DNA from: Oleispira sp963933055
Lineage (GTDB): Bacteria; Pseudomonadota; Gammaproteobacteria; Pseudomonadales; Oceanobacteraceae
Length of the DNA stretch: 64,000 bases
Assembly: GCA_963933055.1 (NCBI GenBank)
Contig: CAWVSY010000004.1
Coordinates: 1-64,000 of the forward strand
Direction: 5' to 3'
Made by a program: the position numbers and the translations under genes. Under the pieces are notes generated by a model. That model made no database searches and had not been told where the DNA came from. It saw nothing but the letters and a program-made list of their open reading frames with translations. Position 1 is the first letter of the stretch, and the number at the start of each line of letters is the position of its first letter. Of this stretch, positions 1 through 8,797 are shown one piece after another.

Positions 1-59
1 GAAATTGTTACCTATTCATATGAATGGTTTTAACAAGGAATCAGACTAAGGAAGATTTT

Positions 60-563
60 ATGAAACAGTATGGGTTTAGTTTAATAGAGCTGCTAGTGGT
101 AACCAGCATAATAATGATAATTAACCAAACAGCGATGTATAGTATAGATTCGACGAAATACTGGCTTGAACCAAAACGACTATTTAGTGCTATTCAAGAA
201 ATTAGAAGTATTGCTATCACGAATAATCAGCATACTGTTTTGTGCCCAAGTTCTGATGGGCATAATTGCATTAAAAACTGGACACTCCCATTAATGATGT
301 TCATTGATGAAAATAACAACAAACAACGTGATATTGATGAGACTATAATCCAAACCATAACGCCCTACTCTGGTATCGAAAGAACCATTAAATATCCCCG
401 CAGTCAGATTCATTTTAATGGACAAGGTCATATTAATGGCTTTACTGGAACGCTCAAATACTGCTCTGAATTTAATAAGAAAGGCATCGTACTTTCAAGG
501 GTTGGTCGTACTCGTTACCTATTGAATTCAAACTCAAATAATCTCAGGATCTGTGATAACTAA
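60..563 (+). CDS. fimT: Type IV pilus minor pseudopilin, FimT/GspH type
   Basis: A 167-residue minor pilin-like protein. It opens with a short leader and the prepilin peptidase site G-FSLIELL, with the Glu at mature position 5, followed by a hydrophobic helix that would anchor it in the inner membrane before pilus assembly. The globular part holds cysteines near the middle and the C-terminus, usual in GspH/FimT proteins. An in-frame ATG lies upstream at 24, but the ATG at 60 is chosen because it leaves a four-residue leader and follows AAGGAAG. It is the first gene of a fimT-fimU-pilVWX-pilY1-pilE set in the pseudomonad order, separated from fimU by 85 bp. The FimT label rests on position; by sequence alone it could be another GspH-like pilin. 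Confidence 0.75.
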   Translation: MKQYGFSLIELLVVTSIIMIINQTAMYSIDSTKYWLEPKRLFSAIQEIRSIAITNNQHTVLCPSSDGHNCIKNWTLPLMMFIDENNNKQRDIDETIIQTITPYSGIERTIKYPRSQIHFNGQGHINGFTGTLKYCSEFNKKGIVLSRVGRTRYLLNSNSNNLRICDN

Positions 564-648
564 CATTCGACATTCATTTAATCTCCACTAATGCACCGTC
601 TATCTATCAGGACTTCCAGACTAGCAGTCTTTCAATAATAATAAGAGA

Positions 649-1221
649 ATGAAAAAAATTAACGGTTTTACCCTCATCGAACTCATGATTGTAGTCGCTA
701 TCGTCGGCATTATTTCTTTTATTGCTGCGCCTGCTATGCGCTCTATGATATCAAACAGCAAAAATAACTCGGTTAGTAACCAATTACTAATAGATATTAT
801 GTATACACGCAGTATTGCCATTACGAACAAACGTAATGCTCTAATGATTCCTCTTGATCCAACCTTAGGTACTGGTAACTTAACACTAGGAACAGCAAGT
901 CCTGGCGTTAATTGGGCAAGAGGCTGGCGTATCGTTGATGCAGCTAGTCCATTAGATACACTTCGTAGACAAGAAAGTTTTGGCTCTCCTAATCCACTAA
1001 TCGCTATCGACCCACAAATTCGATCTGTAGATGCAGCAAATGTGTTAGATCTCTCCAAACCAATAGAATTCAACCCTGCCGGCTTTTCTGTTCGTCAAGG
1101 CACCTTACAAGTGGCAGTATTAGGCTGTGCTGGAGACAGTGCACGACAACTGCAAATTAATCGAATAGGACAAGTTATCCGTACCGATATCCTGTGCCCA
1201 GCGGGGTTTGCTGCACAATGA
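649..1221 (+). CDS. fimU: Type IV pilus minor pilin FimU
   Basis: A 190-residue type IV minor pilin of the GspH/FimT family. The N-terminus carries G-FTLIELM with Glu5 and a canonical hydrophobic helix ending in the AAPAMRSM region. The C-terminal domain has a paired Cys pattern (one near GCAG, one near ILCPAG), as expected for the disulfide-stabilised end of FimU. In Pseudomonas, FimU with PilV, PilW and PilX forms the tip complex that primes pilus assembly together with PilY1. Its stop overlaps the start of pilV by four bases (ATGA), which implies translational coupling. Confidence 0.8.
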   Translation: MKKINGFTLIELMIVVAIVGIISFIAAPAMRSMISNSKNNSVSNQLLIDIMYTRSIAITNKRNALMIPLDPTLGTGNLTLGTASPGVNWARGWRIVDAASPLDTLRRQESFGSPNPLIAIDPQIRSVDAANVLDLSKPIEFNPAGFSVRQGTLQVAVLGCAGDSARQLQINRIGQVIRTDILCPAGFAAQ

Positions 1222-1817
1222 ATATATTAAGGCGACCATTAAATAAAACATCACTGGGCCTGACATTAATTGAGGTATTGGTAACTATGGTTATTACCAG
1301 TATTGGCTTAATGGGACTGTTTTCCTTACAAATGCAAGCCATGAAAGTAACCCAAGATGCAGCTAACTACAGCCATTCAACTTGGATTTTTAATGACTTA
1401 AGTAGCCGTATTAAGGTCAATCGATCTTCTTCTGCAAGCTACGCCGTTGGCCTTGTGAGTTGTAATAATATTCCTGCGCCAGCATGCAGTAATTATTTTG
1501 ATGGTGCCGCTACAATTACATCCGCAATTTGTACAGGCCCGCAGTTAGCAGCTTGGGATTTGTATGAAGTAGCCTGTGGAGCCCCTCGTACTTCGAATAC
1601 AATTAAAGGAAATCCAATAGACAGCCTACCCGGTACTCCCGGTACTGTATCAGGCTCTAGGTTAAGGGTTGATTGCGTGGTTGCTGGTTGCAGTGATGGC
1701 GATCAGTTATTACTCACATTAACTTGGAGAGCCAGAATAGATGTCACCGAGATTGATGGCAGAGTACGCCAAGCAAATGACAATCTAATTACCCAAACAA
1801 GACCGGTGAATCCATGA
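1218..1817 (+). CDS. pilV: Type IV pilus modification/minor pilin PilV
   Basis: A 199-residue PilV-like minor pilin (GspI counterpart). The prepilin cleavage motif is LGLTLIEVLVT with Glu5, then a hydrophobic helix containing GLMGLFSLQ, typical of PilV. Several cysteines occur in the periplasmic domain. An ATG at 1194 is in frame, but 1218 is chosen because it forms an ATGA overlap with the fimU stop and gives a sensible leader. It also overlaps pilW by four bases, so fimU, pilV, pilW and pilX form one tightly coupled operon. Inferred role: a component of the priming subcomplex at the pilus tip. Confidence 0.8.
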   Translation: MNILRRPLNKTSLGLTLIEVLVTMVITSIGLMGLFSLQMQAMKVTQDAANYSHSTWIFNDLSSRIKVNRSSSASYAVGLVSCNNIPAPACSNYFDGAATITSAICTGPQLAAWDLYEVACGAPRTSNTIKGNPIDSLPGTPGTVSGSRLRVDCVVAGCSDGDQLLLTLTWRARIDVTEIDGRVRQANDNLITQTRPVNP

Positions 1818-2773
1818 AAACATATCACTACGAACAAGGATTTACACTTGTTGAGCTAATGATTACCTTAGTCCTGTCATTGGTTATCACCTACGGAATT
1901 GCTCAAGTATTGATCAGCTCAAATCAGAGTTCATCCAGCTCAGATGGCTTATCAGAAGCCCAAGAAACAGCACGTTTCGTCATGTCGTCTCTAGGTAGTC
2001 AAATACGCGCATCTGGAGCCAATTCTATTACTGACAACTCCATAAAAACACAAGCGGTTATGGGCTGCGATATCCCAGCGCTGAATGCTATTAATGCCTG
2101 CTCAGCTGACAACAGCATTGGCGCTACAGAAGCTAACATCACAATTGCACCCGCAAACGTAGGAAACAGAGACCTGGTTGCAATGAGTGGCGATCGGCTT
2201 GCATTGGCGTGGGTCCCCCCTACCGCCCTCAATTCCCCCGCTTTACCAGGCGAGCCTATAATACCCGTGTTTCCAGCAATCACGACAGATTGCACTGGTG
2301 CTACCCTTGCAGGCTTTGCGGCCAATACAACCATTATCAATGTCTTTTGGGTAAGTATTGACCCGCAGACGATTACAGCTGATCCTCTGACCAGTAGAAA
2401 TTCACTATTTTGTCAGGGATATTTATTTAATACCACGACCCAAACCGTCATAGGGCCACCTGGTACGCCTCAGGTCATTGCTAATGGAGTAGAGGCCCTT
2501 CAGGTTTTATACGGTGAAGCTACCGACCCCCTACCCCTTAATGGCTCACGCAATGTTTCAAGATACGTTAACGCAAACGAAGTTGCAGACTGGACAGATG
2601 TTTATGCCGTTAAAGTGGCAATAATGACTCGCTCTATTAGTGATGTAACCAATAGCACGAGCAACAAACAATACATCATGCTTGATGCAGGTCTTTATAG
2701 TTTTACTGATACAGTTAATCGCCAAGTATTCAGCTCCACTTTTGCCTTCTCTAACTTTCGGGACGATGAATAA
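1814..2773 (+). CDS. pilW: Type IV pilus minor pilin PilW
   Basis: A 319-residue PilW-like minor pilin (GspJ counterpart), the largest of the core minor pilins here. It has the class III signal G-FTLVELMITL with Glu5, followed by a long globular domain rich in Ser, Thr and Asn. The C-terminal half contains the conserved motif around EALQVLYGEA and the VAIMTRS strand typical of PilW. The start overlaps the pilV stop (ATGA) and the stop overlaps the pilX start (TAATG). It would act in the periplasm and inner membrane with FimU, PilV and PilX to nucleate pilus fibres. Confidence 0.85.
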   Translation: MKTYHYEQGFTLVELMITLVLSLVITYGIAQVLISSNQSSSSSDGLSEAQETARFVMSSLGSQIRASGANSITDNSIKTQAVMGCDIPALNAINACSADNSIGATEANITIAPANVGNRDLVAMSGDRLALAWVPPTALNSPALPGEPIIPVFPAITTDCTGATLAGFAANTTIINVFWVSIDPQTITADPLTSRNSLFCQGYLFNTTTQTVIGPPGTPQVIANGVEALQVLYGEATDPLPLNGSRNVSRYVNANEVADWTDVYAVKVAIMTRSISDVTNSTSNKQYIMLDAGLYSFTDTVNRQVFSSTFAFSNFRDDE

Positions 2774-3318
2774 TGAATTACAAATCGAGGAATAAGCAAT
2801 CTGGGGCCGTATTAGCAATTAGCCTCGTTTTACTTTCTGCCATAACCTTGCTTGCGGCCATGAACATGCAGCGAGCTGGGCTACAAACACGTGTCACTAC
2901 GAATATTTTACACAAAGAACAAAAATCTGATGGTGCACTGAACGAACAAGAGTTCTTGTTTTTTGAAATTCAAAATGCAGGGCTTGGAGACCCCATCATT
3001 AATGATCCCATTAGAAACTTCGATATGATTAATGGTGAGCGTGAATACTCTCCCGTCGTATTACCGCCTACGACCAACACAAGACTTAATTACATACAGG
3101 TCAATAGTCGCATGATAATAAAGGGGTCAGAGCCAAATACTAATGCATTAGCACAAGGAGAAGATGCCGGTAATCAGCTTATTTATCGTTACGAATTATG
3201 GACTACTGCAAGTATTGGTGGCCAAACAGTAGGTCGCTCCTCAACAGAATATCAAGTAACAGGCATGAGCTTGCCTGGTCTGAATAACACTAAACACTCA
3301 TTATTTGCAACGCCCTAA
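2773..3318 (+). CDS. pilX: Type IV pilus assembly protein PilX
   Basis: A 181-residue PilX-like protein (GspK counterpart). The N-terminus has QSGAVLAISLVLLSAITLL: a glycine cleavage site and hydrophobic helix without the usual Glu5, which is normal for PilX and fits a subunit placed at the very tip. The PilX family signature near MNMQRAGLQTRV follows the helix. No second transmembrane segment is visible. It starts on the last base of the pilW stop codon and is followed after 17 bp by a small exported protein and then pilY1. Confidence 0.8.
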   Translation: MNYKSRNKQSGAVLAISLVLLSAITLLAAMNMQRAGLQTRVTTNILHKEQKSDGALNEQEFLFFEIQNAGLGDPIINDPIRNFDMINGEREYSPVVLPPTTNTRLNYIQVNSRMIIKGSEPNTNALAQGEDAGNQLIYRYELWTTASIGGQTVGRSSTEYQVTGMSLPGLNNTKHSLFATP

Positions 3319-3335
3319 ATAACAAGGAAAATCTA

Positions 3336-3686
3336 ATGAAATACATACTATCGCTATTCCTGCTAATACTAGCAATATCAAGCCAAGCAGAAATTGTGTC
3401 GTCCGACCTAATAGGTAAAGCGGCAGATATTCACCTTACCAGTAACTACCAAGAAAGCACTGGTACCGGAAACATAGAAGTAAAGCTATGTTCAAGCTGT
3501 ATCCTTCATAAATTAATAATCACACCACAAACCAAAGTTATAAATGGCAGTACCGCTATCGACCGTAGCCAGTTAAAAATGTACATGAATTCAAACCGTC
3601 AAGACCCTATGCGTTTACAGTTTCATAAGCACACAAAGCAGATATTTTATATTAATCTTCAATTCACTGAGGAGTACCCACAATGA
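3336..3686 (+). CDS. Small exported protein between pilX and pilY1, possibly PilY2-like
   Basis: A 116-residue protein with a clear Sec signal peptide (Lys2, hydrophobic core, probable cleavage after SSQA near residue 18). The mature part is about 98 residues, probably beta-rich, and carries a CSSC motif near residue 53. Its stop overlaps the pilY1 start by four bases, so it is translationally coupled to pilY1. Pseudomonas pilus clusters encode a similarly small exported protein, PilY2, but after pilY1. Size, secretion and a cysteine pair make this a candidate counterpart placed upstream. I cannot confirm homology by eye, so the function is inferred from context only. Confidence 0.6.
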   Translation: MKYILSLFLLILAISSQAEIVSSDLIGKAADIHLTSNYQESTGTGNIEVKLCSSCILHKLIITPQTKVINGSTAIDRSQLKMYMNSNRQDPMRLQFHKHTKQIFYINLQFTEEYPQ

Positions 3687-6600
3687 AACAATCTATTACT
3701 CGTTGCGGTAATATTGCCACAACAGCAGTACTTACATTATGGTGCTGCCTAGCCCAAGCTGATGATATTGAAGTATATGTAAGCGAAGCTTCTGGCGGAA
3801 GCCCTGCGGCACTAATCGTAATGGACACCTCAGGAAGCATGAGTAACGAGGTAGTCGTCAATTTACCAGAGTATAAACCTGGCACTGTCTATAAAGAGAC
3901 GTATAAAACAAAACCTGATGGCAGTAATATTGATTATTATTTTGACTCTGCTCTTTATTATTTTGATGACGAGTATACTCCCAGTTCAAAAATTGATAGT
4001 AATGATGTTGGACGCTTATTAAAACGCCCTTTCCCTCCTGCTGCATTAGTTTGCAGTCAAGCAATCGAAAAAATAAAGACTTTTGGTAGTTACACTCAGA
4101 AATTAAAACGCTGGGATGCCGATGAAAAAAGATGGTATCCAAGAAATGGATCGTGGTGGGAAGAACAGATACCTGAAGGCGATGCTTCTGACCAAGGAGC
4201 ACTCATTGAGTGTTTAGCAGATGAAGGGATTCACTCTGATGGCATTATGGCGGGTAAATACGTTGATACAAGAAATAGGTCTAAATATGTAAGTAAAAAA
4301 CCAAGAGGCTATTCAAAACATTGGAAAGAACATTTTAACTTTATATACCACGGTAACTTTCTTAATTATAAAATTTATACCCATTACCATTTTGTAAATA
4401 GTAGACAAACAAGAATGGAAGTCACCGTTGATGCTGCCAAGCACATGATCAATACTACGGACGGTATCCGTTTAGGTTTGAGTAGCTTTAATACCTACCA
4501 AGGAGGAAATATTGACAATATCGTTGATGACATTAGTAATAATCGCACCTCACTTATTTCAAAACTGGATACCTATGGGCCTAGTAACTGGACACCCTTA
4601 ACAGAGAACTATTATGAAGCAGCACTGTATTTACGTGGAGATCCCAGAAAATTCGGCTCTAGTAGTGTAACAGCATCACTCTCAGGCAATACCTACAAAT
4701 CCCCCATTATCAGCAGCTGTCAAAGTGTTAGCAATATCATCCTCTTTACTGATGGCGATCCTAGGTATGATAAAGACGCAAATGTAAATATTGAAAATTT
4801 ACTAAAGAGTGCCAATATTGATTTCAGAACAGAGCCTGGAATAACAGATGAAGATAGAACAGTACTCACCAATGATTGCAGCAACGATGATTTGGAATTA
4901 GATACTGGTGAAGGCACAGGTCCAGGCAATGGCACGTGTGGAGAAGAGCTAGCTTATTATTTAGCAAACGTTGATCAATCGGACCTACCAGGTAAGCAAA
5001 CAATCAATACTCACACGATAGGTGGCTTTCTTGATGCGACAACAACTAAAGGTGCTAAAGTCTTAACGTATATGGAAAATATCGCCAAATATGGCAAAGG
5101 AAGTTATTCAGCAGCTGATAGTAAAGAAGGAATTATTGAATCCTTTCAAAACGCAATACTAGTCACGATAGACGATCCAGTAACTTTTGTAGCGCCAGCA
5201 GTTGCAGCAAACTCGTACAACAGCCTAGAACATCTGGACCAACTTTATTATTCGATGTTTGTCCCCTCTGCAGATAGTAACTGGCAAGGCAATCTAAAAA
5301 GCTATCGTTTATCTCCCGATGGTATCGTCTTAGACGCCAATGGTGATACGGCCATTGATAATACAGGGTTGTTTAAAGATGCTTCTCGTAGCTACTGGAC
5401 AAAGGAAGGAACTTCCGATGGTGACAACGTTCTAGAAGGGGGAGCCGCTGCCAACTTAACGAAAGAATATAATATTTTTACACACTTAACTAATACCAAA
5501 GGAGCGTTAAGTACAAAAATATCTACCAGCACCGTAACCAAAGAAATACTAGGGGTTTCTAGTGCAGAGCACCAAGCATTAGTCGATTGGATAAATAGAA
5601 AGAAAGGGGTAGACGGTACTCGCAGCCAAATGGAAGACCCGCTGCATAGTCGCCCAGTTGTTGTCAATTATGGCTATAAAAAAGACCTTACCAGTGAAAC
5701 AGTAACCTCTAAGGGTGTTGTATTCGTAGGTACTAACAGTGGCTACTTGCATGCTTTCAAAGCTGACAAACACTCTTTTAAAGAATATTTTTCGTTCATC
5801 CCAAAAGAACTATTAGCCAATCCCAACCTGTATCGCACAGCCGATAAAAACCAAGGGAAAGTTTATGGTGTTGATGGCTCCATTAACTATTGGCATAAAG
5901 ATGAAAATCAAAATTTACAAGTTGATGAGGGAGAAAAAGCCTATCTATTCTTCGGTTTACGCCGAGGTGGTCGCCATTATTACGCATTAGACATCAGTAA
6001 GCCTGACGCCCCTATCTTTCAGTGGAAAATTAGTGGTGGAGAAGGTGGTGATTTTGACAATATGGGACAAAGCTGGTCTCCCATGACCTTAGCAAAAGTT
6101 CGCTGGGCGGGTAAGACAAAGGTTGTTCTATTATTTGGCGGCGGCTACGATGCGGATGAAGATAACCGAACAAGCCGAGCGCCTAATAGCATGGGTAACT
6201 CGATATACATGATTGATCCTGAGACTGGAGATTTATTATGGAGTGCAAGTAAGACTAATGCGACAACGAACTTGCCCAATATGACAAATTCCATCACAAG
6301 TGAAATTAAAACTATTGATTTTGATGGTGATCAAATTACCGATTATTTCTTTGTTAGTGACATCGGTGGGCGTATTTGGCGCTTTGATATTAACCCTGAA
6401 ACATCCAATAAAAATGATTTTATTGCTGGGGCTGGGGTGCTGTTTGATGCAAATAAAAACAACCCCCACTATCAGCGCTTCTATGATGCACCCAGTGTTT
6501 CGTATTTTGCAGATGATACTGGAGATAAATACCTAACAATATCAATCGGCTCTGGATACCGAGCCCATCCACTGCAAGCAGATAGCCAAGATAGCTTTTA

Positions 6601-7198
6601 TATCATTAAAGATCCTCATATTATTATAGCGCCAACGACCTATGAAACTCTGGAGCGCGCTGATTTGAATAACATTCCGACTGTCACGGGAGGGATCACA
6701 AAGGGTTTGAAGTATGATCTGGCCACAGGAGAAAAAGTTCTCGCTACGCCTCTCACAGCTGGTGGAAACATGTATTTCACAACGTTTTCCCCGAAATCCA
6801 CAGCTAGCCTAAATACCTGCAGTGCAGATATTGGCTCCTCAAAGGCTTATAACATCGACTTTAAAGGTGATGACGATCCCTATAATAATGGTGGTCCTAG
6901 TGGTCCTAGTGGTCCTGGTGGTTCTGGCCCAACGATTAAAGAAATAGAATTACCTAGTACAGGTATTCCAAGCGGCGTGAGCGAAATTAAAACTACGAAA
7001 GAAGGGCAAAAGGCTTTCTGCGAGTTGAATAGCAGCCATGCAAGCTGCCAACCTAAAGATTGCGAGGCAACAGATACTTGTCCAGATGAACGGGATTGCG
7101 AAGGTACGACCTCTGTGATTATTAGTGGCACAAATTCATTAGGTACAGGTGCTGGAAACTGTAATTTAATCAAGAAAGACTATTGGCACTCGCTATAA
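3683..7198 (+). CDS. pilY1: Type IV pilus tip adhesin/biogenesis factor PilY1
   Basis: A 1171-residue PilY1. A Sec signal peptide ends near AQA-DD (residue 26). A von Willebrand A domain follows with the metal-ion-dependent adhesion motif DTSGSM at residues 48-53. The C-terminal half has the PilY1 beta-propeller signatures, such as VFVGTNSGYLHAF and FFGLRRGGRHYYALD. Two EF-hand-like calcium loops are visible: D740-x-N742-x-N744-x-x-x-D748 and D879-x-D881-x-D883-x-x-x-D887. In Pseudomonas aeruginosa PilY1 comparable loops bind calcium and control pilus extension and retraction. A Gly-Pro-Ser linker from residue 1071 leads to a Cys-rich C-terminus of about 60 residues. PilY1 acts at the cell surface and pilus tip in adhesion, twitching and mechanosensing. 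Confidence 0.92.
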   Translation: MKQSITRCGNIATTAVLTLWCCLAQADDIEVYVSEASGGSPAALIVMDTSGSMSNEVVVNLPEYKPGTVYKETYKTKPDGSNIDYYFDSALYYFDDEYTPSSKIDSNDVGRLLKRPFPPAALVCSQAIEKIKTFGSYTQKLKRWDADEKRWYPRNGSWWEEQIPEGDASDQGALIECLADEGIHSDGIMAGKYVDTRNRSKYVSKKPRGYSKHWKEHFNFIYHGNFLNYKIYTHYHFVNSRQTRMEVTVDAAKHMINTTDGIRLGLSSFNTYQGGNIDNIVDDISNNRTSLISKLDTYGPSNWTPLTENYYEAALYLRGDPRKFGSSSVTASLSGNTYKSPIISSCQSVSNIILFTDGDPRYDKDANVNIENLLKSANIDFRTEPGITDEDRTVLTNDCSNDDLELDTGEGTGPGNGTCGEELAYYLANVDQSDLPGKQTINTHTIGGFLDATTTKGAKVLTYMENIAKYGKGSYSAADSKEGIIESFQNAILVTIDDPVTFVAPAVAANSYNSLEHLDQLYYSMFVPSADSNWQGNLKSYRLSPDGIVLDANGDTAIDNTGLFKDASRSYWTKEGTSDGDNVLEGGAAANLTKEYNIFTHLTNTKGALSTKISTSTVTKEILGVSSAEHQALVDWINRKKGVDGTRSQMEDPLHSRPVVVNYGYKKDLTSETVTSKGVVFVGTNSGYLHAFKADKHSFKEYFSFIPKELLANPNLYRTADKNQGKVYGVDGSINYWHKDENQNLQVDEGEKAYLFFGLRRGGRHYYALDISKPDAPIFQWKISGGEGGDFDNMGQSWSPMTLAKVRWAGKTKVVLLFGGGYDADEDNRTSRAPNSMGNSIYMIDPETGDLLWSASKTNATTNLPNMTNSITSEIKTIDFDGDQITDYFFVSDIGGRIWRFDINPETSNKNDFIAGAGVLFDANKNNPHYQRFYDAPSVSYFADDTGDKYLTISIGSGYRAHPLQADSQDSFYIIKDPHIIIAPTTYETLERADLNNIPTVTGGITKGLKYDLATGEKVLATPLTAGGNMYFTTFSPKSTASLNTCSADIGSSKAYNIDFKGDDDPYNNGGPSGPSGPGGSGPTIKEIELPSTGIPSGVSEIKTTKEGQKAFCELNSSHASCQPKDCEATDTCPDERDCEGTTSVIISGTNSLGTGAGNCNLIKKDYWHSL
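6893..6928 (+). repeat. Four tandem 9-bp units in pilY1 (Gly-Pro-Ser linker)
   Basis: Four consecutive in-frame 9-base units, the first two identical (GGTCCTAGT) and the next two variants, encode a short Gly/Pro/Ser linker at about residues 1071-1082 of PilY1. Units are a multiple of three, so a change in copy number would alter linker length without a frameshift. Confidence 0.8.
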
Positions 7199-7213
7199 TC
7201 GTAATAATTTTCT

Positions 7214-7249
7214 ACCCGAATAACGATATTAAGATATCGATATTCGGGT
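7214..7249. other. 16-bp inverted repeat between pilY1 and pilE
   Basis: Arms ACCCGAATAACGATAT (7214-7229) and its near-perfect complement (7234-7249, one mismatch) flank a four-base TAAG loop. No T-run follows, so it is not a canonical intrinsic terminator. It sits 15 bp after the pilY1 stop and 20 bp before the pilE start. It could be an mRNA processing or stability hairpin that uncouples pilE expression from the large upstream gene, or a protein-binding palindrome. Confidence 0.6.
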
Positions 7250-7269
7250 GAAATCAACAGGAGGCTGGA

Positions 7270-7809
7270 ATGAAAGAACGTGGATTTACCCTGATAGAGC
7301 TCATGATAGTGATTGCTATCATTGGCATACTCGTATCGGTTGTTATGCCGGGTTATCGCCACTATATATTAGAGAGCCAACGTGAAGATACCAAGGCAAA
7401 GCTTCTTCAGGTGGTACAACTGCAAGAACGCTTCTACCTCAATACGACCACCTATACGACTAATTTAGGTGGTGCCTTTAATCTTAACACAGGCCTTGGT
7501 TTCACGATTGATGCATTAGGGCAATGGGTGATTAGCTATAACGGCACACCAACTTACGGCATAAGAATAGTACCCTGTGCTGACGCAACGATTTATCCCG
7601 ATGCTCCAAATACAGACCAGTGCTTTATTGCGGCAGCCGTTCCTATTTCAGGTGTAGCCGATGAAGATTCTTTTATGGGATTTTTAGCAACTGATAGCCG
7701 TGGACGCCAAGTTTGGGATTTTAATAAAACAGTAATTCGCGACTGGGATGGAAATGACTTACCTGATGCCAGCTGCCCAGACTGCATTGCCAACCGTGTA
7801 GATTATTAA
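7270..7809 (+). CDS. pilE: Type IV minor pilin PilE
   Basis: A 179-residue type IV pilin of the PilE family. The leader MKERG is followed by FTLIELMIVIAIIGILVSVVMPGY, the classic prepilin site with Glu5 and a long alpha-helix. The globular domain has the conserved QERFYLNTTTYT segment of PilE/ComP-like minor pilins and a C-terminal cysteine pair (ASCPDC) that would close the D-loop. A strong AGGAGG lies 6 bp before the ATG. It closes the minor pilin cluster and is convergent with ispH, the same relative order as in Pseudomonas. It is likely incorporated in the fibre or bridges the tip complex to the major pilin. Confidence 0.85.
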   Translation: MKERGFTLIELMIVIAIIGILVSVVMPGYRHYILESQREDTKAKLLQVVQLQERFYLNTTTYTTNLGGAFNLNTGLGFTIDALGQWVISYNGTPTYGIRIVPCADATIYPDAPNTDQCFIAAAVPISGVADEDSFMGFLATDSRGRQVWDFNKTVIRDWDGNDLPDASCPDCIANRVDY

Positions 7810-7818
7810 TCTTATACA

Positions 7819-7840
7819 GTGGAGCGCATTCGCGCTCTAC
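7819..7840 (+). terminator. Hairpin between convergent pilE and ispH
   Basis: A 9-bp stem GTGGAGCGC / GCGCTCTAC (one wobble pair) with an ATTC loop lies 10 bp after pilE. The following tract is only moderately T-rich, so this is a possible weak terminator for the pilus operon. Confidence 0.4.
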
Positions 7841-7850
7841 TTAGATATAT

Positions 7851-8795
7851 CTAAACCTCAACCAACCTCAACTCTTTAGGCAAAGAGAACACAACATTCT
7901 CTTCTTGCCCTTGCAGCTCTTCCGGCACTTCACCACCCCACTCTTTCAAGCGATCAACCACGGACTGCACAAGCACTTCAGGAGCAGATGCCCCAGCAGT
8001 GATACCAATGCTTTCAATACCGTCTAGCCATTCTTTTTGAATCTCTTCAGCGTTATCAATTAAATACGCTTTAGCCCCCATACGCTCACCCAGTTCACGT
8101 AAGCGGTTGGAGTTAGAGCTGTTCGGCGAACCAACCACCAATAATAACTCCGTGCCAGTCGCTAAAACTTTTACGGCGTCTTGACGGTTTTGAGTGGCGT
8201 AGCAAATATCATCTTTGCGTGGCCCTTCAATCTTTTCAAATTTAGCCCGTAAAGCTTCAATGACCTTCGCGGTATCATCCATCGAAAGCGTTGTTTGCGT
8301 AACGTAATAAAGCGCTTCAGGATTTACAACCTCTAAAGCAGCAACATCTTTCTCGTCTTCCACAAGATAAATATTACCGCCATTCGAATGGTCATACTGA
8401 CCCATCGTCCCTTCGACTTCTGGGTGGCCTTTATGACCAATCAGAATACATTCGCTACCATCTGCACTGTAGCGGCTGACTTCTAAATGAACTTTAGTTA
8501 CTAGCGGACACGTTGCATCAAAAACTTTTAAACCACGCTCTGAAGCTTCTTGGCGCACCGCTTGAGAGACCCCATGCGCAGAGAAAATTACAATGCTGTC
8601 ATCAGGCACTTCATGCAGTTCATCAATAAAAACAGCACCACGCTCACGTAAACCATTCACTACAAATTTGTTGTGCACTACTTCATGGCGAACGTAGATA
8701 GGTGGCTCGAATAAATCCAAAGCACGATTTACAATATCAATTGCGCGATCAACACCCGCACAAAATCCGCGCGGGTTAGCCATTTTTATTTTCAT
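7851..8795 (-). CDS. ispH: 4-hydroxy-3-methylbut-2-enyl diphosphate reductase
   Basis: A 314-residue IspH (LytB), the last enzyme of the MEP pathway. It reduces HMBPP to isopentenyl and dimethylallyl diphosphate using a [4Fe-4S] cluster. The cluster ligands are visible at Cys12 (GFCAGVDRA), Cys96 (DATCPLV) and Cys198 (DDICYATQ). The substrate-binding histidines in VRHEVVH and SAHGV and the SNSNRLRE phosphate-binding motif are present. Length matches the family. The start gives the typical MKIKMANPRGFCAG N-terminus. It lies 2 bp after fkpB in the fkpB-lspA-ileS-ribF direction, so it is probably the last gene of that operon. Confidence 0.95.
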   Translation of the reverse strand: MKIKMANPRGFCAGVDRAIDIVNRALDLFEPPIYVRHEVVHNKFVVNGLRERGAVFIDELHEVPDDSIVIFSAHGVSQAVRQEASERGLKVFDATCPLVTKVHLEVSRYSADGSECILIGHKGHPEVEGTMGQYDHSNGGNIYLVEDEKDVAALEVVNPEALYYVTQTTLSMDDTAKVIEALRAKFEKIEGPRKDDICYATQNRQDAVKVLATGTELLLVVGSPNSSNSNRLRELGERMGAKAYLIDNAEEIQKEWLDGIESIGITAGASAPEVLVQSVVDRLKEWGGEVPEELQGQEENVVFSLPKELRLVEV

Positions 8796-8797
8796 AA

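Noticed and set aside
618..630. Five-bp hairpin AGACT-AGC-AGTCT between fimT and fimU
   Set aside because: Too short, and the following tract is not a T-run, so I do not call it a terminator.
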